Source: Archilochus colubris
Taxonomy: Eukaryota; Chordata; Aves; Apodiformes; Trochilidae
DNA length: 64,000 nucleotides
Direction of reading: 5' to 3'
Assembly: GCA_023079485.1 (NCBI GenBank)
Contig: CM041084.1
Coordinates: 122,562,467-122,626,466 of the forward strand
Shown here in pieces: positions 46,111 through 57,173 of this stretch. Positions within the stretch are counted from its first letter, which is position 1. Each line of letters opens with the position of its first letter. Both the position numbers and the translations under genes were made by a program. Under the pieces are notes generated by a model. That model searched no databases. It saw only the letters and a program-made list of their open reading frames with translations, and had not been told where the DNA came from.

Positions 46111-48265
46111 AAATCCCTTCCTTCTTATATCTGAAGGAATCAGCTGTAGGGGTGCCCTCTCTAATGGTACAGGTCAGACAGCTCTGGGTGCCTGCCTGGC
46201 AGGAGTGAGGCTGTGAAGGCTCCTCCAAGAAGCTCCAAGGAGCACCACAGCTCATTCCAGCAGTGCCTGGAATCAGTGGGATTAAAACTTCCAGCATTCA
46301 GGAAGGGATGGTTTGGACAAGCCTGACTAATAGCAATGACACTCAAGGTTGGGCAGCAGGGTAGGGTCTCTGCCCAAGCTGTTTTGTCTCTGTCTGAGTG
46401 AACAACTTATTTTAGAGAGATTTTTAGAGATCTTCCTTTACTGGAGATGGATGACCAAGTCTGTATACTTGTGGTGAGGAGGTGTTGCTGAAAGCAGGAA
46501 AATGGGAACAGAAGAAGAATGATTAAACTGCTCATTAAATTTAATAGCCTTGCTATTTTTATTGGAGTTGGCTGTGCAGCAGTGGGTAAGAATATATTAG
46601 CCAAAGGGAAATCTAAATATGAGCTCACAAAACTGGAAGGTGAGAACTTGGTACTAGTTTGTAACTTTTTTTTTTTTTTTAAACAAAACAAAACAATTTA
46701 TTCCCTCTTTCAGGAATATCTCTCCAACTTGCAAGTTTAAAGTAGTAGCTCCACCAACTTTATCATCAACACATCCTGTTCAAACCAAGCTTTGCCACTG
46801 AGGAGTGTTCCTTAGTGTGCACAGAGGGCTATTCTGCTGCTGCTGGACAAGAGCAGAAGGAACATGTTGCAAGCTTTATGCATCAGGAAGATCCATTTCA
46901 TAGCGCATATCCCTCTGGAAGGGAGAAACCATTATCACTCACTAAAGGCTGCACTCACAGGGCCAAAACTTAAAATTCATTCCTGTCCTGTGTGTCTTAG
47001 CTCGTGTTATGGAGTCTAAATATCTGATGGAAGGGAAGGAATTAAGTCCTGCTTGGAAATGAAGCCGATGCCAGGGCTGTCACTGACTCATGTCAGCTCT
47101 TGGTTGATACTCAGGGCTGCAGAAGCACTGTAGTTCACATAAAGAAGTAGCAAAAGAAAATACATAAGGGTTTTATTACATGAATATTTTTACATACTCC
47201 GCGGTAGTCAAATACAAGTGCGTTTAAGTACTGCTTTGTGGACATCATAACAGTCAGAATATTTCAGCTGAACAGTCAGTATTTGGCTGAATTCAAGCCA
47301 GTGCAATTCATGACATAACCATCAACGGGAAATTACAGGTCTACAATGAGGTTAGACTAGAGAGCAACAGTGTAGTTATTGTCACATTGAAGCATTACAA
47401 AGTATGAAAGCCCAATATTTCAACTATCTCTAAAATGGGATTTGTACAAAGCTGTCAGAGACCCAAATGTAAGGATTTGTCATCTCAGTAATGGATCATG
47501 ACTTTCTCTAATTTGGGGAGCTATTTCAATATTCAAAAAATATTTGGGGCAACAAGAAGAAATGTAAACATCTGATGGTTCTTTGAAAGTCCCTTCTGAG
47601 AAAATACATTGTGTGCCACAGGAAAAGTGCATTCTAACTGGTGTGTCTGCTATGGCCAGTTTGACTCAAATTCACTTAGCACCAGGTATTTTTCCATTTC
47701 TGCAGTAAAAAGTTAGAAAATTTTTGTATTAACTCAGAAAAGAGGAAACAAAGTCAAAAGTTGTTTTTTTTTTGTTAGTTTTTTTTTTTAGAGGAACAAC
47801 AATTAAATAATAAACCCCCACCCACCCAACATTTAAACATTTACTTCTTATGTACAAAGAAACCAACAGCTAGCAAAGCGCATAGCCAGTGAACAGTCTT
47901 TATTATTATTAGTTTTCTTCAGGTTCATGAACCTCAATATATGAGTTTATTTACAGGTGAACAGGTATCCACAGAAGTAATAGGCAGAATACTTCTATTT
48001 GGCTAAAAGTCATATAAAAAAAAAAAAAGACAAACAACTTTTTTTTTTAATACTTTCCAACTATATATATATTTTTTTTAAGTATTCAGTATTTCCATTA
48101 GTGCCAGAGTTGGAAGCTCTTTCTCATTTTAAAAAGTTAACTTTGTGATAGTGAGTGACCACTGATGGCTGCGGTCAGAGCTACACCAGAGCCAAGGGGC
48201 AGCTGCAGGATGCAGGGAGATGCAGTAGTGGCTTTGCTGCTGTCACAGGTCACATCCTGGCAAAA

Positions 48266-48291
48266 AGAGTGTTCTGCCCACAGAACACTCT
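48266..48291. other. Perfect 11-bp inverted repeat, 4-base loop
   Basis: AGAGTGTTCTG (48266-48276), loop CCCA, CAGAACACTCT (48281-48291). The arms are exact reverse complements. They contain TGTTCT and AGAACA, steroid-receptor half-sites in everted order, which is not the classical response-element layout. No U-tract follows, and in a vertebrate this is not a terminator. Confidence 0.9.
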
Positions 48292-50224
48292 GACAGCCAC
48301 CTCTGTGCAACCCTCCTGGGGCAGCTCTGATAAAAATGGTCACAGCTATGGCAGATGTGGCAGCTAGGGACTGCTGCAGACCTGCACTCAAGCCATTTTT
48401 TTCACTCACTGGGGTGGATATCATTGTAGGAGCCCTGGGAAGGAATATGTTTTTCTATTGAGCAACACGGAAAAAAGCACTGCATTCTTCTCAAAAGGGC
48501 AGTGTTTAAAAAAAAAACAACAAACCCTCTGAAATACTGGAAATATTCATTATGAAAATGGTCAAGTAGCTCAATAAATGGAAAAACATAATTTCCACAC
48601 TAATTCTTGTAAAGAATATAAACTTAAAGGCCTCAGCCCACCAAATACAAATATATATTGCAAAAGTATTTTTCAACTAAATGTAATCTAGATGAGTGTG
48701 CATCTCTGGATAGATAAGAATGCTACTGACTTCATACTGGTATCAAATATTTAAATCATTTGCATATAAGCAAAATCTTTCTTTGTTGTTAAGTCCAGGC
48801 TTGCTTTATTCTAAAGCAAGAGTATTATTAATATGGGGTTATTCTGTGGGTTTTTTTGGTCTTTCTTCCCATAGGCTAAACTGTAAAAAGACACTTGATT
48901 CATTGACCAGACTACAGCAATGACCCTAAATTTAAGAATGTTGCATGCAATACCTTTTCCTTTCATTTAATTACAGCACCTACAAGAACAAGACACCACC
49001 CATTTTCCATCTTTCCTATTCCCTTCCAACAGATGATACACTAAAAAAAAATAAATAATAAAAATCTGACCCTTTGTCTCTTACACAGCCCAGCCCTGAT
49101 GTCCAGACAGTGATTAAGATGAAGGATTGAGTGTTTTGAGCAGTGCACCATCTGGGGCAGCAGGTTTCAGCCCTGAGACCACAACCCCAAGGAATCTTCC
49201 CTGCCCCCCAAGTGGTTTGCTTGCAGGACACCTTGGAACAGTTCTGGTAAGAAGCAAACAGAGCTGGTAGGGTGGCTGAAAGGGCAATCCCAAGGGGTAG
49301 GGTCATGGCTGAAAGCCCATCCTACAGTGGCCTCCTCTTTGGCATAACTTGTTCAAGGGTTGCTGTGAACTCCTACTGACCCCGTGTGGGGTCCAGGCAT
49401 GAAAGATGCTGAGCAGAATTGCAAAAGGTGCTGGGGTCAGAGCAGGAGAAGCTCTAGCAGAGTAAGCACAGGTACCACATCCCTCTGCTTGGCCACATTT
49501 GGCTTGGGAGCCCAACCTGGTGCCCCAAAGCATCCAAAGTGTTCAGAGGTCCCTGCCTTGGACACAGCCTCTTGGGCTCTCTGCTCCTGAGGCCCTGCAG
49601 CTCAGGGCTCCTCCATTCTGTATTATTGGGTCTTTGGAGAGCAGAAAAAAGACAGGAGATAAATATGTGCTAAAGGGAGCCCCTTCAGCTCCTGATGTTT
49701 GGGAGTTGCTGACCTGGGTGAAAAGAGTTGAATTGACTGAAGATACTGTCTGCAGCTGTTTGAAAATGCATAGTTGTACGTATACATTCATTTACAAAGA
49801 TCAAAGAACAGTTCTTTGCTATGCAGTTTAATCACCATCTGCTTTCAACAAAAACGTGACCTGGCAAACCTACAGGAGACTGCCTAACCACACAGCTTGG
49901 GAGTAACTTCGTGGTAACTCAGTGGCATTTCCCAAATAGAGAGTGAGCTTCTGTTTTTTGGATTTTTTTTGAGGTAATTTTAGATAGTATTTCATTTGAA
50001 AACACTTGTTTCTGTAAGAACATATAATAGATTTTGGAATTTAGAGAGATTCCAATCCAACCATGGCCATCTGAGTATTGGCATGCCCTGCTCTGAGGTT
50101 TATTAAGAAGTATAAGCCCTGTAAGACAAACAAGCAAGCCAATAGAAATCTGGTTTTAATTATGGTGTATCAGCTAGATTAAAATGCCATTCTTTTAAAA
50201 TGCAGAAATTCTAGCTCAGTAGCA

Positions 50225-50232
<8 letters not shown>

Positions 50233-50255
<23 letters not shown>

Positions 50256-50261
50256 TTTTTT
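50233..50261. repeat. T29 homopolymer
   Basis: An uninterrupted run of 29 T. It could be the poly-A of a minus-strand retroposed sequence, but I recognise no retrogene or SINE to its right. It is otherwise a simple homopolymer and prone to length error. Confidence 0.9.
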
Positions 50262-53200
50262 GGCAGGAGCTGAGCTAGTATTTAGAAAATTCTGCAAGTA
50301 ATTCTGCAAGTTTGTTCACTTTTGCTTTTATTTCAGTTAATACTTTGGAACCTAGCTTCTTCCCATGAGGAAAATCTATTATCCTGAGCATCCCTGAACA
50401 TACAACAGTAATGTACCAGGCAGGATGGGCTTAAAGACAAGGAGAAAACCTTGTCTTTAAGTATCTACTTTAATCTAGTTTTCCATTTGTGCTTCTGCTG
50501 AAAAAAATTGCTTTTTGACCTGTTGTACTTACTAAAATACAGTGGTTTGCTACTAAATGTAACTTTAACAAAGATTACTAGTTTTCACTAATCAAATGTT
50601 CTATAAATATTTCATTCAGCAGTAAACTGACTTTGTGATACTTCAGCTTCATGTTTTTTCATGTTCTTAACTTTTACTTAGGGAAGAAAGTGGTTAATAC
50701 ACTTACTATATGACTTAGATTCTTCTTTGTAATTTTTATGCAATCATTGTATGACAATTACACAAAAGCATTTTTGAAGCTAGAAAAAAAGTTAGAATCA
50801 CAAAGAGGAGAATAAACTTATCACAGTATATTTTGCAATCTAAGTGAAGAAACATTGCCTATGGGGAGTGAATTGATTATTCACTGGGAAGTGAAAGCGC
50901 AGAAAATATTTTCTTCCATACAAACAGTGAATATTAGGAGTGCAAGAGGGAGAGATTTGCTCATTCAGAAACTCAGTGACCAGAAACAAAGTATTCTTTA
51001 CTTGAATAACTTGAGGAAAAAATATTCCTTCTCGATTTTTAGAAAAAGTTACACAAAATTAGCAAATTAGGAAGTCAGTAGTCTTTCTTTAAAGCTTCAA
51101 GTGCAAGCACATACTTCTTAGAATTTTAACTCAATTATTTTCAGAGGCTTTGAGGCATGCTAATTTCTTATGTGTTTTTAATTTATGAAAAAGATTGGAA
51201 ATGTGTACAGGACTTGTACAAGGACATGCATGACAGTACATGCTCAGTACTTGTACTGACTCCCTGCAAAGCTGAAGTCTCTTGGAAGGGCTCTTGGTTC
51301 AGTGGGCAGAACTGACTCAGATGCAGAACAAAGATTTTAACACTTTTTTTTTTTTCATAGAAAGTAACAGAAAAACTCCTAGAGGAATTTTGGAGAGCCC
51401 AAGTCTGTAAGATTTTGATACAGCATTACAAGATTTGCAGTGGCAATAGATTGCCAAGACTTTTTGATGAGCTATGGCCAAAGTCCTCTGAATTCTGGAG
51501 TTCTCCCAGAATGGGAGCTGCTGGCACTGCAAGGAGTCAATGAGAGTTTAGTGAAGGGCAGCATGGTGCTTGCATTTTGGTGTTCTGTGTTTTTTTATTT
51601 TTCAGAAAAAGAAGATAAAAAGCTGCTACTAATAAGGAACGTGTTTTTTTGCTATTTGCAAGTCACTGGCAGTGGAAGTAACCTGACCTGCATCTGCTGT
51701 GCTTGCCCACAGGCTGCCCCCAGAGGGCAGAATGAAATCGGATTGCAAAGGAGCATCGTCTACATGCAGAAATTTCCCCTTCTAAGCTTTCCTTCAAACA
51801 CACATGAACATAGAGAAATTAGTCAAGTAACAGGACTTTTATTTATGCTGCCTGACAGACTGCCACCTCGGTGTGGCTCTGCCTCTGCTCCTCCACCAAA
51901 CATAAACTGAGTTTTCAGAGACAACCTGTGCTTAGCACAAAGGTTTTAAGCCTAATTTTTCCATAATTGCAAGCCCTGAGCAGTGCTGTGCAGCACTCTG
52001 CTCTCTGCTGGGATGTACAGGCAGCATTAATCCAGGCTTTCCCTTCAGCAGAGGTTTCATGGTGCTCCCCAGTGTTAAGCACATGGCTTGAATGCCACTG
52101 GCAGTGCACATCCCACCCTCCAGGGACTTCTGTTCACCCCTGAAAGGACACAGCAGCTTTACAAGATGCAGAAATACCCAGACCCTGCAATTATTTTTGT
52201 ATAGAAAACTGAAGCTTGAGTAAAAGCAGGATGATGATGATCCCCTTGCAACACAAGGTGAGACTGTATGTGTGCTACTGCAAGAGCAGTTAGCTTTTAT
52301 TTTTCCCTATGGATATAGAAATGAAAAAGCAGAATGTCTGAAAGTGGGAGGTGGTTGACAAAGCACTTTCACAGGGATTTTTCCCACCATGGTGTCAAGG
52401 AATTCAGAGCTGTGCATGGTCTGTGCAGACACAAGCTCATCATCCTGGGAGAGGAGAGACCAGAAAGGAGCCACCCTGGCTCCCTCTCACTGGGAAGAAA
52501 GTGAGAGCATCACCCTCTGGCTCTCTCCCCTCTTTTCTCCTGTGTGCTTTGTTTTGTCTGACTGCAGACTTCCATTTTTCTAGGTGTGACTTGGAATAAA
52601 GAGTTTGGACAAAGTAAAAGTAAAAAAGGTCTTTATTTTTCAATAAACTCCACAAGATCTGAAGGGAGTCTGTGCTGGGGTAGAGTGGCTGTTCTTTGTC
52701 TAGAGAGCTGAAACTGGCATTAAAGAAATCCTTAAGCTAAACTACATGCAATAGTATTAAGGCTGTAAGTTTAACACCAAAACCAGAGGAAGACAAGTTC
52801 TTCATTAGCTCATTTAGGAACATGAATATTGTCTTTAGGACACTAGTTCCTAAAATTAGAGGGGATGAAGTCAGGAAAAACCCAATGGAAATACCATTGT
52901 CAACCTGGAAGTGGGCCTGTAAGCAGAGGAGTTTGGAGAGCTACTGATTAAAGCAGGAAAATATTTACTCACATGAGGCTTTTGGAGTCTGGTACTTAGA
53001 TGAGTTCAGCCCCTCCAGAGACAAAAGAGGACTCTCAGACTGCCCACTACACAGCACTGCATTAGTGTAGTGAAAAAATACATCTTTGGTAATTATGCTT
53101 CAATTTTTCTGTGAGCTCTTTTCATTTTAATACATTTAATAAATAGTTTTATGCTTCTTTAAACTAGATTACACTTGTTTTTTTAAGACCTAGATCAATT

Positions 53201-54810
53201 AAACTAATGCAGGTTTTGCACATAATCAAGTCCAATGCCTGGAACTTTGGCTCCTGCTTACCCATATTCCATTTAAAATCATGCTGTCCATTCATGTACT
53301 GAATTTACCAAATGGTAAAACATTTCAGAAGCTCTAATATTTCTCAACATATAATTAAAAACTTCTCTCACCTAAATATTTTATTTACTGTATTTTTATG
53401 GAACTTGCATTTTCATAAAAATATTGTAGTTTAATGGTTAATTTCTAGTTAAAACTAATTTAACAAAACTTTTATAATTCTGTATTTCAAAATCACATGG
53501 TCAAACCAGTAAAAAAAATACATAAAGTGCAATGCAGAGCACATGAAAGCTCAGTAATTTTACACCAAGTGAAAAAGGAAATGCTCTGGTTCTTGAAATA
53601 TTGATTCCAAAAAGATATTTTTTAAAAAAGAATTTTACTTTATATTTTCTAACACAATAAGTGATAGGGAACAAAGGAAGAACAAGATATGCGAGCAGAT
53701 ATTTCCCTTTGGTGACTGGAGGGAGCAAAAAAGGATGTAAGGATCTAAACATTGCAGTTTTACGCTAGCAGAGTGTATTAGAAATCCCGGATTCATAAAA
53801 ACTGGGCAACTGGGCCTTGGTTTTCCTACACCTGCCTAACTTGTGCAAAACTCACCCTCTTCTATAATGGTAAGATTTTTCTTACATGAAATAATAGGAG
53901 CTGCAGATGATAAGAAAACATAATTGCTTTCTTCAGAGGTTTTTTTTTTAAAAAAAAAGTAGTGCAATTGCTGCTGACAGTTCTCTTCCTTCACCTACCC
54001 AATGAGCCTTGACCTTTTTCCTGGCATTCCCATTGTTATCATGCTGATGCCGTAATAAAAAGAGGCTGAAAAAGTGCACTAGCAAAAAAGCAAAAGCAGC
54101 CAAGGATCCCTCCTACTTCCCTGACCAAGAAGCAAACCCTGTTTTTCTGTGGCCCAGAGATATTACACAAAGATAGCATATCCCAAGGTTTATCTTACAC
54201 AGCAAACCTTGCATGGCCTGAAATTACCCTGAGTGACAGACTGGCTCCTGGAGGCAGGGGAAGAGCAAGGCCCAGTAAAGTTGCTTTTCACACCATTTAA
54301 CTCCTCCAATATCAGCTTAGTAAAACCATGGCACAGTAAAGATGTAGTTTTAAGACTCGTTGTATGTTGGACTATTGATTTAATTCCTTTTTCCCCCTAC
54401 AGACTCCATGTCATATAAAAATCAATGCTGTTTTACTGGTGTTCTAGTAGTGCTAAGCAACCAGCTGTTAACGGAGCTCTCTTGAGCCAGCTGCTTCTGG
54501 AGTATGTGCAAGCCCAGGCCCTTAATGAGACTTCAGCCAAGACAGGGTGGGATAAAAGCAGTATTACCATGCCTGTCACACCAAGAGCAGAGGCACAAAC
54601 CCAGCAACCCATACACTGATGGAGCCTTTTGGCATTTTATATAGATCTCACTTTTAGGAGTGGTCTGAGTCAGCATAATTCAGGATATTTACCTCTAGGA
54701 ATGTCTCTGGCAGGGGTTAGGAACAGCTCTTCCAACAGTAGCACAATCTTATCCCAACTTAACCTGTTGTGGAACTACAGTACTAAGTGAAATGTAGAGA
54801 TAGAAAGCTA
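50262..54810. other. AT-rich unique DNA, no gene recognised
   Basis: This includes the perfect hairpin at 50430-50461. The longest frame, 51440-51910 plus (156 codons), has no domain I recognise and no start context of note. The patch 52340-52590 holds overlapping frames on both strands. From 53000 to 53800 the sequence is very AT-rich and featureless. Confidence 0.5.
50430..50461. other. Perfect 13-bp inverted repeat, 6-base loop
   Basis: CTTAAAGACAAGG (50430-50442), loop AGAAAA, CCTTGTCTTTAAG (50449-50461). The arms match exactly over 13 bases. The stem is too short for a microRNA precursor and pairing does not extend beyond it. The flanking sequence is unique. Confidence 0.92.
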
Positions 54811-55095
54811 GAATCACAGAATCACAGAATGGTTTGGGTTGGAAGTGACCTTAAAGATCACCTAATTCCAACCCCCCTGCATGGGCAGGGACACCTCCCA
54901 CTAAGACCAGGCTACTCCAAGCCCCATCCAGCCTGGCCTTGAACACCTCCAGGGATGAGGAATCCACAACTTCCCTGTGCAACCTGCTCCAGTGTCTCAT
55001 CACCCTTGCACTACAGAATTTCTTCCTAATGTCTAACCTAAACCTACTCTCTTCCAGTCTAAAATCATTACCCCTTTTCCCATCACTACAAATTA
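54811..55095 (-). mobile_element. CR1 LINE fragment, antisense (copy 6)
   Basis: A CR1 3' end on the minus strand. The left end carries two octamer-type units (GAATCACAGAATCACAGAAT), then GGTTTGGGTTGGAAGTGACC and ATCACCTAATTCCAAC, the standard CR1 3' UTR. The ORF2 C-terminal region follows (CTTCCCTGTGCAACCTG, TTTCTTCCTAATGTCTAACC) and fades out near 55095. No intact frame is left on the minus strand. Confidence 0.94.
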
Positions 55096-55133
55096 CTATT
55101 CCCCAAACCCCATGACTAACAAAGACAATGTTT

Positions 55134-55176
55134 GGTTGCTTGCAAATGAAAGGTGGTTGCTTGCAAATGAAAAGGT
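55134..55176. repeat. 21-bp tandem duplication
   Basis: A 21-bp unit beginning GGTTGCTTGC and containing TTGCAAATG occurs twice head to tail (55134-55154 and 55155-55176), the second with one extra A. It lies about 40 bases right of CR1 copy 6. It is a recent slippage duplication. TTGCAAAT is one base from the octamer factor site. Confidence 0.9.
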
Positions 55177-57149
55177 TTTAGGGCTCTTTGCTGGGTTCCA
55201 TCAAGTCTTGGGGAAAAAGAGTTAAGGTTATAGGGCTGTGAGAGCTCAGATGGGACCATGCTCCCACCAACTAGCTGAGGCTTAGGAAGGAGGGAAATCA
55301 CATTTTCTGACTTGAGCTCTGACAATACTGTAATATATTCAGTAACCTTCTCTAACATAAAAGTTTTCCAACAGTTTTATTCTAATCTCTGAAAGATAAT
55401 TCTTCAAAAGAGATTTCTGTACCACGGGTCACAAATAAATGCAGATAATCACCTCCCTCAGTCTGGACACAACAAATGGAGCATTTGCTCCAGCTGACAG
55501 CACATGGACTGGGGTGGTGACTCCCTTCACAGCAGGCTGGCTATCCTGGACACCATTCTTGGAAATCTCCTTCTTCCCAGTCTGGTATCAGTCGGATTGA
55601 TTACAGACTGCATACCATGTTCTTAACAGCTCTTAAATCAGTCACTAAGTGACACATCCTAAGTGCTGCCACCTTGGTGTTATTAGAAACTGAGCCAACA
55701 TCTTCCAAGAGCCATGCACGTGTGCCTGGTTACATATCCACCCCTCTCACACAGCCAAACAGCCAAATTCCCTTCCCAAGCATTCAGAAAGGGAGATTCA
55801 CAATTTCACACTCTCAATTACAGTGGAAACAGCCACACAGAGGAAAATCCAAGTGCCTTGGTTCTACAACCATCATTCATGTGAGCAGTCTGAGTCAATG
55901 CACTTATTCATGGGACTAATTGCAACTCTTCTGAGGGAATCTGAAATGCTTCAAGGGCTCAAGCAGTTACCATGCATTTTGCTCTTAGTTGTGTAAAAAG
56001 ACTTTTTATCAGGCCTGTAACTTAAAAAAAAACCCACAAAAATCTTCTGTAACTGATGGCTTAAAACTATTTTCCTCCTACTGGGATCCATTTCTGAGCA
56101 ATTTTTGTTTCAGGTCACACCTGACTGGCTCAAGCTTCCTTCTACTAATCCGAGTTTGCCTTTTGGCCCTTTGTTGCAAGTCAGACACACAGAGTAACAA
56201 CCAAACATTTTGGTTTTCAGTTAATTCCGGACTCTGAGCATAAGACAAAAACAATAAGAGAGATGGGAAAATAATGTAAGATACATGATTGACTCCACAG
56301 CACAGATGGAGAGAAGAAATAAGTGAGAGAAGCTTTTAGTTTGATTGTTCACACCCTTTCCATAGCTGAACCATGAAGCCCCAATGTAATATTTTCCTAT
56401 ATAACCTGCTTGCATGAATTCTCCACACAAGTTGGAGCAGACTGTACAGTATGATGAAATCTGTTTTTAAAGTAATTTTCAAAGGAATACAATTTCAAGC
56501 CAAGTATTGGCAATCTAGGAATGTCTTCACAAGCAGAATACAAACCAAAGCCAATAATAAAATGCAAGAGAAAAAGCAAATGCTGAGCACTGAAGTAGTA
56601 ATTTCTGTGATATCATGGGCAATTTCAGGCTAAACTATCCCTGTAATCAAGGACAATGTATTTTTTTCTTTCAATAATCCACAATTTGTATAGTTTTGTA
56701 AAGGTGTTTTAGGTTACTTCTGCCATGTAAAACAACACACCACTATTCTAATTGATTTACAATTCCTTCTCTCCTCCCTATGGTTCATAGGAAGTCCCAA
56801 ATCCTGTTTCCTAATGGTTATGAAATTCAACCAACATTATCATTTCAGAGAGGTAATAAGATCCCAGTGCTATAAAAATCAATTTTAAAAGAGTGCACAT
56901 TTCGCAGTGATGTACAAATACACACCACTCATTTCCATAATTTAGCCCTTGGTAAGTATTGCACCTTGTTAATAAGGCTACTGTCTACTTTTAACACTAA
57001 AAATTACACATAGACAACATCATTTGTGGCTTAAAAGCACAGAATTCCTGAAGTTTTTCAGTAAACTTATTTATTTCCTCACATACTCAGAGCTCCTATG
57101 CCTCCAGTTGCCTGGAGGAGTGTAAAGCATACAGGGAATATAGATGGAA

Positions 57150-57173
57150 TTATATATATATATATATATATAT
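57150..57173. repeat. (TA)n microsatellite
   Basis: About 12 uninterrupted TA units. Such tracts are self-complementary and polymorphic. Confidence 0.9.

Larger units (their letters stand above)
44662..50232. other. AT-rich unique DNA, no gene recognised
   Basis: Mostly AT-rich unique DNA. It contains a candidate conserved element (45975-46110), a T14 run at 46667-46680, a cluster of A and T homopolymers at 47760-48080, and a perfect 11-bp hairpin (48266-48291). A GC-richer patch at 49080-49640 has overlapping frames (49016-49306 and 49303-49533 minus; 49499-49831 plus, 110 codons) without recognisable domains. Confidence 0.5.

Noticed and set aside
49080..49640. GC-richer patch as a cluster of exons
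   Set aside because: Overlapping frames on both strands give no recognisable peptide, and no consistent acceptor/donor pairs bound an open segment.
50233..50261. T29 run as the tail of a minus-strand processed pseudogene
   Set aside because: No retrogene or SINE-like body and no flanking duplication could be recognised beside it.
50430..50461. Hairpin as a microRNA precursor or terminator
   Set aside because: The stem is only 13 bp and does not extend, too short for a microRNA precursor, and rho-independent terminators do not apply to vertebrate nuclear DNA.
51440..51910. 156-codon plus-strand frame
   Set aside because: No recognised motif, ordinary start context and mixed composition. Not called without transcript or conservation evidence.
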